A stretch of DNA of 6,474 bases from Microbacterium sp. (GCA_003248845.1 QFPD01000128.1:1-6474), one strand, 5' to 3'; shown: positions 1 to 5,988, numbered from the stretch's first letter. Numbers and translations are program-made. The notes: generated from the letters alone by a model not told the origin.

Positions 1-39
1 ATCGACGTCGACCTGTGGGCGGAATCGGCGACGGCGTGA
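1..39 (+). CDS. 3' end of an upstream gene (partial, identity uncertain)
   Basis: Frame 1 is open from the window edge and reads IDVDLWAESATA followed by TGA at 37-39. The stop overlaps the chosen GTG start of ispE (36-38) as GTGA, the arrangement expected of two translationally coupled genes. In many actinobacteria the gene directly before ispE is rsmA (ksgA), the 16S rRNA dimethyladenosine transferase. This 12-residue tail has no diagnostic motif, so that identity is inferred from gene order only. Confidence 0.5.
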   Translation: MDVDLWAESATA

Positions 40-965
40 GCCTGCACGGCCACCGCGAGAGCGTGCGCGTACGCGCGCCGGGCAAGATCAACGTCTTCTT
101 CGAGGTCGGCGATATCGCGTCCGACGGGTACCACCCGGTCGCATCGGTCTACCAGGCGCTCTCGCTGTACGAGGAGGTGACGGCGCGCCCGTCGAGCGAC
201 TTCACGATCTCCGTCACGGGCGACGTCGACGTCTCGGGTGTACCCCTCGACGGCTCGAACCTCGCGATGCGTGCGGCGCGGCTGGTCGCGCGGCGCGTCG
301 AGTGGGAAGGGGGCGTGCACCTCGACATCCGCAAAGGCGTGCCGGTCGCGGGCGGCATGGGGGGCGGTTCGGCGGATGCCGCGGCCGCGCTCGTCGCCGT
401 CAACGAGCTGCTCGACGGGGGTCTGACACCGCTCGAACTCCAGGAGCTCGGTGCCGAACTCGGTGCGGACGTGCCCTTCGCCGTGCTCGGCGGTACCGCC
501 ATCGGGACGGGTCGGGGCGACGAGCTCGCTCCCGCCCTCGCCCGCGGGCGCTTCGACTGGGTGCTCGTCACGACGGGGGAGGGGCTGTCGACTCCGACGG
601 TGTACGGCGAGCTCGATCGCCTCAGGGCGCTCCCCGACATCGCGCCCGCGCGCGGTCTGCCGCAGGCCGACCCGGCGGTCCTGCAGGCGCTACGGGCGGG
701 CGATGCCGCGGCACTCGCGCCCGCGGTCCGCAACGACCTTCAGGAGGCGGCGTTGTCGCTGCGTCCGGAGCTCGCCGACGTCCTGGCCCTCGGGGTCGAC
801 GCCGGCGCGCTCGCCGGCGTCGTGTCGGGTTCGGGCCCGACGCTCGCCTTCCTCGCGGCGGATGCCGCGGCATCCGCCCGCATCGTCACGATGCTCGCGG
901 ACGCCGGGCACACCGCGCTCGCCGCCCACGGGCCTGTGCCCGGTGCGCGCGTCCTCGATTCCTGA
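36..965 (+). CDS. ispE: 4-diphosphocytidyl-2-C-methyl-D-erythritol kinase (IspE)
   Basis: This is the cytosolic GHMP-family kinase that phosphorylates the 2-hydroxyl of CDP-methylerythritol with ATP, in the non-mevalonate (MEP) route to isoprenoid precursors. With the GTG start at 36 the product has 309 residues, normal for actinobacterial IspE. Visible motifs are the N-terminal APGKIN with the conserved Lys17, DGYH at about 31-34, the glycine-rich ATP loop VAGGMGGGSADA at 104-115, GADVPF with the conserved catalytic Asp145, and the C-terminal GHMP motif SGSGPT at 264-269. A GTG at 15 would add seven residues, but it has no Shine-Dalgarno sequence and lies inside the upstream gene. The GTG at 36 forms a GTGA overlap with the upstream stop and has a weak GGAA at 21-24. 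IspE normally provides isoprenoids for quinones, carotenoids and undecaprenyl phosphate. Function is confident; the exact start is less so. Confidence 0.95.
   Translation: MSLHGHRESVRVRAPGKINVFFEVGDIASDGYHPVASVYQALSLYEEVTARPSSDFTISVTGDVDVSGVPLDGSNLAMRAARLVARRVEWEGGVHLDIRKGVPVAGGMGGGSADAAAALVAVNELLDGGLTPLELQELGAELGADVPFAVLGGTAIGTGRGDELAPALARGRFDWVLVTTGEGLSTPTVYGELDRLRALPDIAPARGLPQADPAVLQALRAGDAAALAPAVRNDLQEAALSLRPELADVLALGVDAGALAGVVSGSGPTLAFLAADAAASARIVTMLADAGHTALAAHGPVPGARVLDS
857..878. repeat. Perfect 22-bp palindrome inside ispE
   Basis: Each arm reads GGCGGATGCCG, and the two arms meet with no spacer. On the coding strand it encodes Ala-rich sequence (AADAAASA) near the C-terminus of IspE. 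It joins a GGATGCC and a GGCATCC, a heptamer that recurs through the window. The GCA alanine codon it uses is uncommon beside the usual GCG and GCC. No function is evident, and it may simply reflect the abundance of that heptamer. Confidence 0.6.
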
Positions 966-986
966 AGCCCTTTTCTGAAACACCCT

Positions 987-995
987 GGAACGGAG
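987..995 (+). promoter_or_regulatory. Ribosome binding site for the GNAT gene
   Basis: GGAACGGAG lies four bases before the ATG at 1000, in the 34-bp gap after ispE. It supports that ATG as the start. No convincing -10 box is visible in the gap, so read-through from ispE is likely. Confidence 0.6.
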
Positions 996-999
996 CACC

Positions 1000-2313
1000 A
1001 TGTCCGACCTCGCGACCGCCTTCCATGACGCGCCTCTGAACGCCGAGATCTCCGGTCGACTCGCCGGGCACGGTCTCACGGCGCGCCGCGTCGACGACAC
1101 CGCGCGCGCCGAGACCGACCGATGGCAGGACGCTGTCGCACGGGGATTTTTGAACGGTGAGCCCACCGACACGCAGCACGACGTGTTCGCGCAGGTCGGA
1201 GCGTATCGGCGCAAGCTCGGCGTCTACGACTCGGCGGGCGCACAGCCCGACCTCCCCGTCGCGACCTTCGCGTCGTGGATCGGCGAGCTCACTCTGCCCG
1301 GCGCGATCGTTCCCGCGTGCGCGATCTCGGCGGTGACGGTCGCCCCGACCCACCGCCGTCGCGGCATTCTGCGCACCCTCATGTCGGGCGAGCTCCGCAC
1401 GGCCGCCGAGCTCGGCGTGCCGATCGCGGCCCTCACGGTCAGCGAATCGACGATCTACGGGCGCTTCGGCTTCGCCTCGGCCGCGCAGGCCGCGCACTGG
1501 GAGATCGACACACGGCACGCGCGGTGGGGCGGGCCCACGCCGACGGGCCGCTTCGACTTCGTCACGCGGGAGCAGGGGCGCGCAGCGGCCGAGGCCCTGC
1601 ACGAGCGGATGCGGGCCGCCTCCGCCGGGGAGCTCCGCATGCCCGGCGGCCACTGGGACCGCTTCTTCGGCACGCGCGCCGATGCCGAGAAGGCGGACCA
1701 GCTGCGCGTCGTGCAGTTCCGCAGCGATGCGGGCGCGGTCGACGGCCTCGCGATCTACCGCGCCGTCGAGAACGAAGCGGCCTTCGACCAGTCGACGGTG
1801 GAGATCTCGCTCCTGCTCGCTGCGACCGACGACGCCTATGCAGCCCTGTGGCACTTCTTCCTCTCGATGGACCTCATCTCGACGGTCAGGGCATCGGAGC
1901 TCGCTGTCGACGAGCCGCTGTGGTGGATGATCGGGAACCACCGCGCGGCATCCATCCGGCTTCTCGACCATCACTATCTGCGCGTCCTCGACGTGCCCGC
2001 GGTGCTTCAGGCACGCACGTACGACGTCGCCGACTCGATCGTGCTGGAGGTGTCCGACCCGCTCGAGATCGCGGGTGGCACCTTCGTGCTCACGACCGAC
2101 TCGACGGGTGTGGGTGAGGTCGACGTCGTGGATGCCGCGCCGGTCGGGCTGCCTGTCGTGGAGCTCGGCATCGCCGAGCTGTCGGCGCTCCTGCTCGGTG
2201 GCGTGTCGGCCGTGACCCTCGCGCGCGCCGGTCGCCTGCGCACCGACGACGCCGACCGCGTCGCGCGTGTGTTCCAGACGACGCGGGCGCCGCGGCTCAG
2301 CTACTGGTACTGA
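1000..2313 (+). CDS. Eis-type GNAT N-acetyltransferase
   Basis: The 437-residue product has the layout of the Eis family: an N-terminal GNAT domain, a second GNAT-like region and a C-terminal SCP2-like domain (from about 340). Mycobacterial Eis uses acetyl-CoA to acetylate several amines of aminoglycosides and lysines of some proteins. The acetyl-CoA pyrophosphate loop is visible as VTVAPTHRRRG at 112-122. The stretch SESTIYGRFGF at 148-158 matches the Eis segment carrying the general-acid tyrosine, here Tyr153. The chain ends in YWY; Eis ends in an aromatic residue whose terminal carboxylate acts as the catalytic base, so the catalytic layout appears intact. Length is slightly above the roughly 400 residues of Eis. 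There is no signal peptide or membrane segment. The gene sits 34 bp after ispE and 47 bp before the ABC-F gene. Family assignment is firm. The substrate is unknown, and an aminoglycoside-resistance role should not be assumed for a chromosomal homologue. Confidence 0.88.
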   Translation: MSDLATAFHDAPLNAEISGRLAGHGLTARRVDDTARAETDRWQDAVARGFLNGEPTDTQHDVFAQVGAYRRKLGVYDSAGAQPDLPVATFASWIGELTLPGAIVPACAISAVTVAPTHRRRGILRTLMSGELRTAAELGVPIAALTVSESTIYGRFGFASAAQAAHWEIDTRHARWGGPTPTGRFDFVTREQGRAAAEALHERMRAASAGELRMPGGHWDRFFGTRADAEKADQLRVVQFRSDAGAVDGLAIYRAVENEAAFDQSTVEISLLLAATDDAYAALWHFFLSMDLISTVRASELAVDEPLWWMIGNHRAASIRLLDHHYLRVLDVPAVLQARTYDVADSIVLEVSDPLEIAGGTFVLTTDSTGVGEVDVVDAAPVGLPVVELGIAELSALLLGGVSAVTLARAGRLRTDDADRVARVFQTTRAPRLSYWY

Positions 2314-2345
2314 CCGCTCGGCGTCGTGGCACGCTGCCGCTCCCG

Positions 2346-2358
2346 TAGCCTGGAGGGG
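2346..2358 (+). promoter_or_regulatory. Possible -10 box (TAGCCT) and purine-rich ribosome site before the ABC-F gene
   Basis: TAGCCT at 2346-2351 fits the TANNNT form of actinobacterial -10 boxes. GGAGGGG follows at 2352-2358, two bases before the ATG at 2361. A start site 6-9 bases after the box would fall at about 2358-2361, giving a leaderless or nearly leaderless mRNA; on a read-through transcript the GGAGGGG could act as a closely spaced Shine-Dalgarno sequence. No recognisable -35 element is seen around 2322-2328. The same arrangement recurs before the next gene, which raises confidence somewhat. Confidence 0.4.
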
Positions 2359-2360
2359 AC

Positions 2361-4196
2361 ATGGCACACCTCCTCGGCGGCGAAGCGCTGCATCTCGAGT
2401 TCCCCACCAAGGTCGTCTTCGACTCCGTCTCGCTCGGCGTCGACGAGGGCGACCGCATTGGCATCGTCGGACGCAACGGCGACGGCAAGTCGAGCCTCCT
2501 CGCGATGCTCGCGGGACGTCTCGACCCCGATAGTGGTCGTGTGACGGTGCGCGGCGGGGTGCGCGTCGGCGTGCTCGATCAGGGCGACACGCTCGACGAC
2601 GCACTGACGGTCGCGCAGAGCGTCGTCGGCGATCGGCCGGAGCACGAGTGGGCGGGGGATGCCACGGTGCGCGGTGTCGTCGACGGCCTCGTCGGCGACC
2701 TCGACTGGGATGGCCCCGTCGCGGGCCTGTCCGGAGGTCAACGGCGTCGCGTCGCGCTCGCGCGGCTGCTCGCGGGCGACTGGGATGTGCTCGCCCTCGA
2801 CGAACCGACCAACCACCTCGACGTCGAGGCGATCGCATGGCTCGCGCAGCACCTGAAGACGCGCTGGTCGCGCACCTCGGGCGCGCTCCTCGTCGTCACC
2901 CACGATCGCTGGTTCCTCGACGAAGTCTGTACGACGACGTGGGAGGTGCACGACCGCATCGTCGAACCCTTCGAGGGCGGCTACGCCGCCTACATCCTGC
3001 AGCGCGTGGAGCGCGACCGTCAGGCCGCGGTCATCGAGCAGCGACGGCAGAACCTCGCCCGCAAGGAACTCGCGTGGCTGCGCCGCGGCGCGCCCGCCCG
3101 CACGTCGAAGCCGAAGTTCCGCATCGACGCCGCGAACGTCCTGATCGAGGACGTCCCTGAGATCCGCGACAAGGTCTCGCTGCAGTCCCTTGCCGTCTCC
3201 CGCCTCGGGAAGGACGTCGTAGACCTTCTGGATGCCGGGGTCTCCTACGGCGACCGCGACGTGCTCCGCGGAGTCGAGTGGCGCATCGCGCCGGGGGAGC
3301 GAACCGGCATCCTCGGTGTCAACGGCGCCGGCAAGTCGACGCTCCTCGGGCTTGTCGCCGGCACCGTTCAGCCCTCGAGCGGGCGCGTCAAACGCGGCAC
3401 GACGGTCAAGGTCGCGACCCTCACGCAGCGGATGGATGAGCTCGAGGAGCACTTCGACGACCCCGTGCGCGTCGTGATCTCGCGTCTGCGCACGGGTTAC
3501 ACGATCGGCAGCGGATCGAAGGCTGCCGAACTGACCCCCGGGCAGCTCCTCGAGCGGATGGGCTTCTCGTCCGCGCAGCTGTCGACCCCCGTGAAGGACC
3601 TCTCCGGCGGTCAGCAGCGCCGGCTGCAGCTTCTGCTGATTCTGCTCGACCAGCCCAACGTGCTCATCCTCGACGAGCCGACGAACGATCTCGACACGGA
3701 CATGCTCGCGGCGATCGAGGATCTCCTCGACTCGTGGGCGGGCACGCTCCTCGTGGTCAGCCATGATCGGTACTTCCTCGAGCGCGTCACCGACCAGCAG
3801 TACGCCGTGCTGGCCGGATCTGACGGCGTGGGTCGCCTGCGCCATCTCCCCGGAGGGATCGACGAGTACCTTCGCCTGCGCGCGCACGCGCGCGCGGCGA
3901 CCCCCGCCCCGGCGGCGTCGTCCGGCGGTGCCGCGCCCGGCGCGGCCGCGGTGCCGGCATCGGGCCCCGCGCTCTCGGGAGCCGAGGCGCGCGCCGCGCG
4001 GAAGGAGCTGCAGGCGGCGGAGCGTCGCATCGAGAAGCTGACGTCGCAGGTCGATTCCGCCCGCACGGCCCTCGCCGATCACGACCAGTCCGACTACGTA
4101 GGGCTCGGCGAGAAGATGCGCCAGATCAGCGAGCTCGAGGCCGAGATCGCACAGCTGGAGGAGCGCTGGTTCGAGCTCACCGACCAACTCGGCTGA
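2361..4196 (+). CDS. ABC-F family ATPase, Uup-like
   Basis: This 611-residue protein has two ABC cassettes and no membrane segments, so it is a soluble ABC-F protein acting on ribosomes or nucleic acid rather than a transporter. Cassette 1 has Walker A GRNGDGKS (37-44), signature LSGGQ (123-127), Walker B LALDEPTNHLD (144-154, Glu148) and switch His181. Cassette 2 has GVNGAGKST (319-327), LSGGQ (414-418), LILDEPTNDLD (435-445, Glu439) and His468. All ATPase residues are therefore present in both halves. The charged linker at about 212-290, with the ARKELAWLRRGAPARTSKPKF stretch, resembles the interdomain tRNA-contacting linker of Uup. After an Ala/Pro/Gly-rich spacer (about 508-540) comes a predicted coiled coil (about 541-611), also a Uup trait; in E. 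coli Uup this domain binds DNA. Known ABC-F proteins modulate the ribosomal tRNA sites, and a subset protects against ribosome-targeting antibiotics. This one looks like the housekeeping type. The precise role is inferred. Confidence 0.92.
   Translation: MAHLLGGEALHLEFPTKVVFDSVSLGVDEGDRIGIVGRNGDGKSSLLAMLAGRLDPDSGRVTVRGGVRVGVLDQGDTLDDALTVAQSVVGDRPEHEWAGDATVRGVVDGLVGDLDWDGPVAGLSGGQRRRVALARLLAGDWDVLALDEPTNHLDVEAIAWLAQHLKTRWSRTSGALLVVTHDRWFLDEVCTTTWEVHDRIVEPFEGGYAAYILQRVERDRQAAVIEQRRQNLARKELAWLRRGAPARTSKPKFRIDAANVLIEDVPEIRDKVSLQSLAVSRLGKDVVDLLDAGVSYGDRDVLRGVEWRIAPGERTGILGVNGAGKSTLLGLVAGTVQPSSGRVKRGTTVKVATLTQRMDELEEHFDDPVRVVISRLRTGYTIGSGSKAAELTPGQLLERMGFSSAQLSTPVKDLSGGQQRRLQLLLILLDQPNVLILDEPTNDLDTDMLAAIEDLLDSWAGTLLVVSHDRYFLERVTDQQYAVLAGSDGVGRLRHLPGGIDEYLRLRAHARAATPAPAASSGGAAPGAAAVPASGPALSGAEARAARKELQAAERRIEKLTSQVDSARTALADHDQSDYVGLGEKMRQISELEAEIAQLEERWFELTDQLG
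3877..3896. repeat. 20-bp alternating pyrimidine-purine run
   Basis: Every base from 3877 to 3896 alternates pyrimidine and purine, and nearly all steps are CpG or GpC (one TG and one CA step). Such tracts can adopt Z-DNA. The run encodes Arg/Ala-rich sequence at the start of the low-complexity spacer between cassette 2 and the coiled coil of the ABC-F protein. It may be only a by-product of high-GC Arg and Ala codons. Confidence 0.4.
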
Positions 4197-4209
4197 GCAC
4201 GCGGATGCC

Positions 4210-4215
4210 TAGGCT
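4210..4215 (+). promoter_or_regulatory. Possible -10 box (TAGGCT) for leaderless transcription of the hydrolase gene
   Basis: TAGGCT ends six bases before the ATG at 4222, which places the expected transcription start on the A of the start codon. The purine run GGGGAG at 4216-4221 touches the ATG, too close to act as a normal Shine-Dalgarno sequence, which also favours leaderless initiation. No clear -35 element is visible about 17-18 bp upstream, where the ABC-F stop region lies. Confidence 0.45.
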
Positions 4216-4221
4216 GGGGAG

Positions 4222-5469
4222 ATGACCGTCACCACGCGCCGCGTCCTCGCTCTCCGCATCGACGACCACACGATCACCGTGCCGCTCGTCTGGGGCGACG
4301 ACACCGACACGCGCACGATCGACGTGCACGCCACGGTCGTCACCCGCGAGGGCGGCGAGAACCTGCCCTACCTGCTGTTCCTGCAGGGTGGCCCCGGCTT
4401 CGAGGCGCCGCACCCCTTCTCCGCACCGACGGGGCCGTCGTGGCTCGACGGGGCTCTCGCGCACTATCGGGTCGTGTTGCTCGACCAGCGGGGGACCGGC
4501 GCGTCCACGCCGTTCGGTGACGCCGATCTCGCCCGCGGCGACGAGGCGATCGCAGAGTACGTGACGCACCTGCGCGCCGACGCGATCGTGGAGGATGCCG
4601 AGGCGATCCGCGAGAGTCTCGGGGCGATGACGTGGAGCGTGCTCGGGCAGTCGTTCGGAGGATTCACGATCCTTCGCTATCTGACGGTCCATCCTGGGTC
4701 GCTCGACGAGGTGTACATCACCGGCGGGCTCAGCGCCGTCGGGCGCCGCCCCGACGAGGTCTACGCCCTGACGTACGAGAAAATGCGGGATGCCTCGGAG
4801 GGGTACTACCGGCGCTTCCCCGGGCACCGCGACGCGATGCGGGCACGGCTCGATCTCGCAGACGCCGGCGGGATCGTCCTGCCGGACGGTGAGATCGTCT
4901 CGACGTCGCGGCTGCGGTCGCTCGGCATGCTGCTCGGAACGAATGACGGCTGGCAGACGCTGCACGCGCTCCTCGAGAGCGACCCGCACACGAACGCCTT
5001 CCGCTACGACCTCGCCGCCGAACTGCCGTTCTCGCCGCGGAACCCGCTCTACTACCTCTTCCACGAGTCGAGCTACGCCGACGGGTTCGCGACCCGCTGG
5101 AGCGCCGACCGCGTCGAGCCGGACGATTTCCGCGCCGACGCGACGCTCCTCACGGGCGAGCACGCCCGCCGGGACTGGCTCGACACGGTTCCCGGACTCG
5201 CACCGTGGCGAGGTGCCGCCCTGATGTTGGCAGAGGTCGAGTGGCCGCGTTTGTACGACGCCGACGCGCTCGCCTCCTCCGGCGCGCGCGGGGCGGCCGC
5301 TGTCTATGTGAACGATGTCTTCGTCCCCGTCGAGTTCTCGCTCGAGACGTCGCGGCTCCTCCCCGGGGTCACGCCCTGGATCACGAGCGAGCACGAGCAC
5401 AACGGCCTGCGCGCGGGCGACGTGCTGCCGCGCCTCATCGACCTCGCGCACGGGCGCCGCGTGCGCTGA
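4222..5469 (+). CDS. Alpha/beta hydrolase, prolyl iminopeptidase-like (S33 family)
   Basis: The 415-residue product resembles prolyl iminopeptidases, cytosolic serine peptidases that remove N-terminal proline from peptides. The oxyanion-hole motif normally written HGGPG appears as QGGPG at 55-59. DQRGTG at 88-93 is a further S33 hallmark. The nucleophile elbow is GQSFGG at 142-147 with Ser144. Likely triad partners are Asp365 in YVNDVFVP and His393 in EHNGLR. A cap region occupies about 170-300. No signal peptide or membrane helix is present. The gene starts 25 bp after the ABC-F stop, with a TAGGCT box between them, and ends 30 bp from a convergent gene. S33 members also include esterases and other amidases, so the true substrate is open. 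The fold and triad are well supported, and proline specificity is a family-level guess. Confidence 0.88.
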   Translation: MTVTTRRVLALRIDDHTITVPLVWGDDTDTRTIDVHATVVTREGGENLPYLLFLQGGPGFEAPHPFSAPTGPSWLDGALAHYRVVLLDQRGTGASTPFGDADLARGDEAIAEYVTHLRADAIVEDAEAIRESLGAMTWSVLGQSFGGFTILRYLTVHPGSLDEVYITGGLSAVGRRPDEVYALTYEKMRDASEGYYRRFPGHRDAMRARLDLADAGGIVLPDGEIVSTSRLRSLGMLLGTNDGWQTLHALLESDPHTNAFRYDLAAELPFSPRNPLYYLFHESSYADGFATRWSADRVEPDDFRADATLLTGEHARRDWLDTVPGLAPWRGAALMLAEVEWPRLYDADALASSGARGAAAVYVNDVFVPVEFSLETSRLLPGVTPWITSEHEHNGLRAGDVLPRLIDLAHGRRVR

Positions 5470-5499
5470 CCTTTCCCGCGCGCGGCGCCGAAGGCGGTG
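5470..5499. other. 30-bp convergent intergenic gap
   Basis: This is the tail-to-tail junction between the plus-strand hydrolase and the minus-strand cysteine-rich gene. It contains the self-complementary CCGCGCGCGG (5476-5485) and a four-pair CGCC-GAA-GGCG hairpin (5486-5496), with no following U-tract on either strand. These are weak candidates for a shared terminator; no strong intrinsic terminator is visible. Confidence 0.35.
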
Positions 5500-5661
5500 T
5501 CAGCGGCCGAACAGCCCGGCGAGGAAGCCGCGCGGGGCGGGTGCGTCGTGGCCGGCGCACCGGTCTGCCCTGGCGACGCCGGCGAGGGCCTGTTCGACAT
5601 GCTGGCCGCAGCCGGTCCAGGTGGCCTTGCCGCAGGTGCGGCAGGTGATCTTCTGACACAT
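5500..5661 (-). CDS. Small cysteine-rich, probably metal-binding protein (53 aa)
   Basis: A short open frame starts at ATG 5661-5659, six bases after a strong GAAGGAG ribosome site, and stops with TGA at 5502-5500. The product has Cys at 2, 7, 10, 18 and 35 and His at 21 and 38. These form a CxxC pair (TCRTCGK, 6-12) and a CGQH segment (18-21), as expected for a single zinc-ribbon-like site. The tail GFLAGLFGR is short and hydrophobic. From memory, small proteins with a similar start (ITC.TCGK.TW.GCG.H, then V..RC) occur widely in actinobacteria as uncharacterised proteins. No function is known to me. The gene lies 36 bp after the CsoR-family regulator on the same strand, so it probably belongs to the same operon as the regulator and the sulfur-handling reductase. 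A role in thiol or persulfide chemistry, or in metal binding, is inference from context. Confidence 0.8.
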   Translation of the reverse strand: MCQKITCRTCGKATWTGCGQHVEQALAGVARADRCAGHDAPAPRGFLAGLFGR

Positions 5662-5667
5662 GATGTG

Positions 5668-5674
5668 CTCCTTC
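5668..5674 (-). promoter_or_regulatory. Ribosome binding site for the cysteine-rich small gene
   Basis: On the minus strand GAAGGAG lies six bases before the ATG. It is an almost ideal Shine-Dalgarno sequence and is the main evidence that this 53-codon frame is translated. Confidence 0.75.
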
Positions 5675-5697
5675 GAGAGTGGATGGCGAGGGGCTTG

Positions 5698-5988
5698 TCA
5701 GGCGAGCGAGAGAAAGAGCTTCTCGACGTCGTCGGGGGTGAGTCCTTCCGCGTCGGCGGCGCCCTCGGGGTCGACCATGCAGTCGCGCATCGCCGTCGCG
5801 ATGATCGCGAAACCCGCGCGATCGAGCGCGCTCGTCACGGCGGACAGCTGAGTGACGACGTCGCGACATGATCCCCCGCGTTCGACCGCCGCGATGACGC
5901 CGCCCAGCTGACCCTGCGCGCGTCGCAGACGGTTGAGGATGCGCTTCTGCGTGGCGGCGCGCTCTTCGTCGGTTCCGGTGACGATCAT
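5698..5988 (-). CDS. CsoR-family transcriptional repressor, CstR-like (sulfur-sensing) by its cysteine pattern
   Basis: This 96-residue all-helical protein belongs to the CsoR/RcnR/FrmR/CstR family (formerly DUF156) of DNA-binding repressors, which lose affinity for their operator on binding a metal or modifying a thiol. The family hallmarks are clear: ILNRLRRAQGQLGG at 17-30, GGSCRDVVTQLSA at 38-50 with Cys41, and AMRDC at 66-70 with Cys70. Aligned without gaps, copper-sensing CsoR has Cys, His and Cys at offsets 0, 25 and 29. Here offset 25 is Ala66, so the histidine ligand is missing while both cysteines remain. In the persulfide sensor CstR the same position is also non-histidine, and its two cysteines (29 apart) form di- to tetrasulfide bridges. 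The neighbouring reductase-rhodanese gene fits a sulfur sensor. The ATG overlaps the stop of that gene as ATGA, preceded by GAAGGAG. Its operator is probably upstream of the operon, outside the window. Family is near certain; persulfide sensing is a supported inference. Confidence 0.93.
   Translation of the reverse strand: MIVTGTDEERAATQKRILNRLRRAQGQLGGVIAAVERGGSCRDVVTQLSAVTSALDRAGFAIIATAMRDCMVDPEGAADAEGLTPDDVEKLFLSLA

Noticed and set aside
15..35. Upstream GTG at 15 as the start of ispE
   Set aside because: It has no Shine-Dalgarno sequence, lies within the preceding gene's frame and adds residues outside the conserved domain. The GTG at 36 makes a typical GTGA overlap.
2314..2345. Possible terminator hairpin after the GNAT gene (CGGC...GCCG around 2318-2340)
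   Set aside because: Only about four pairs with a large loop and no T-tract, too weak to call in this G+C range.
886..2838. Very long minus-strand open frame (650 codons) opposite the GNAT and ABC-F genes
   Set aside because: It is antisense to two clearly recognisable proteins. Its product is Arg-, Ala- and Gly-rich with no motif, and such frames arise routinely opposite G/C-ending codons.
2301..4187. Minus-strand open frame of 628 codons opposite the ABC-F gene
   Set aside because: It mirrors the ABC-F coding region almost exactly and shows no domain signature, so it is a shadow of codon bias.
4177..5451. Minus-strand open frame of 424 codons opposite the S33 hydrolase
   Set aside because: It is antisense to a gene with an intact catalytic triad and has low-complexity Arg/Glu/Val-rich composition without motifs.
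5497..5871. Plus-strand open frame of 124 codons over the sulfur operon
   Set aside because: It is antisense to the regulator and the Cys-rich gene, has no recognisable motif and no convincing ribosome site.
5698..5988. Copper-responsive CsoR or formaldehyde-responsive FrmR assignment
   Set aside because: The His ligand expected at 25 residues after the first Cys is Ala, and no copper exporter, copper chaperone or formaldehyde dehydrogenase gene is visible next to it.
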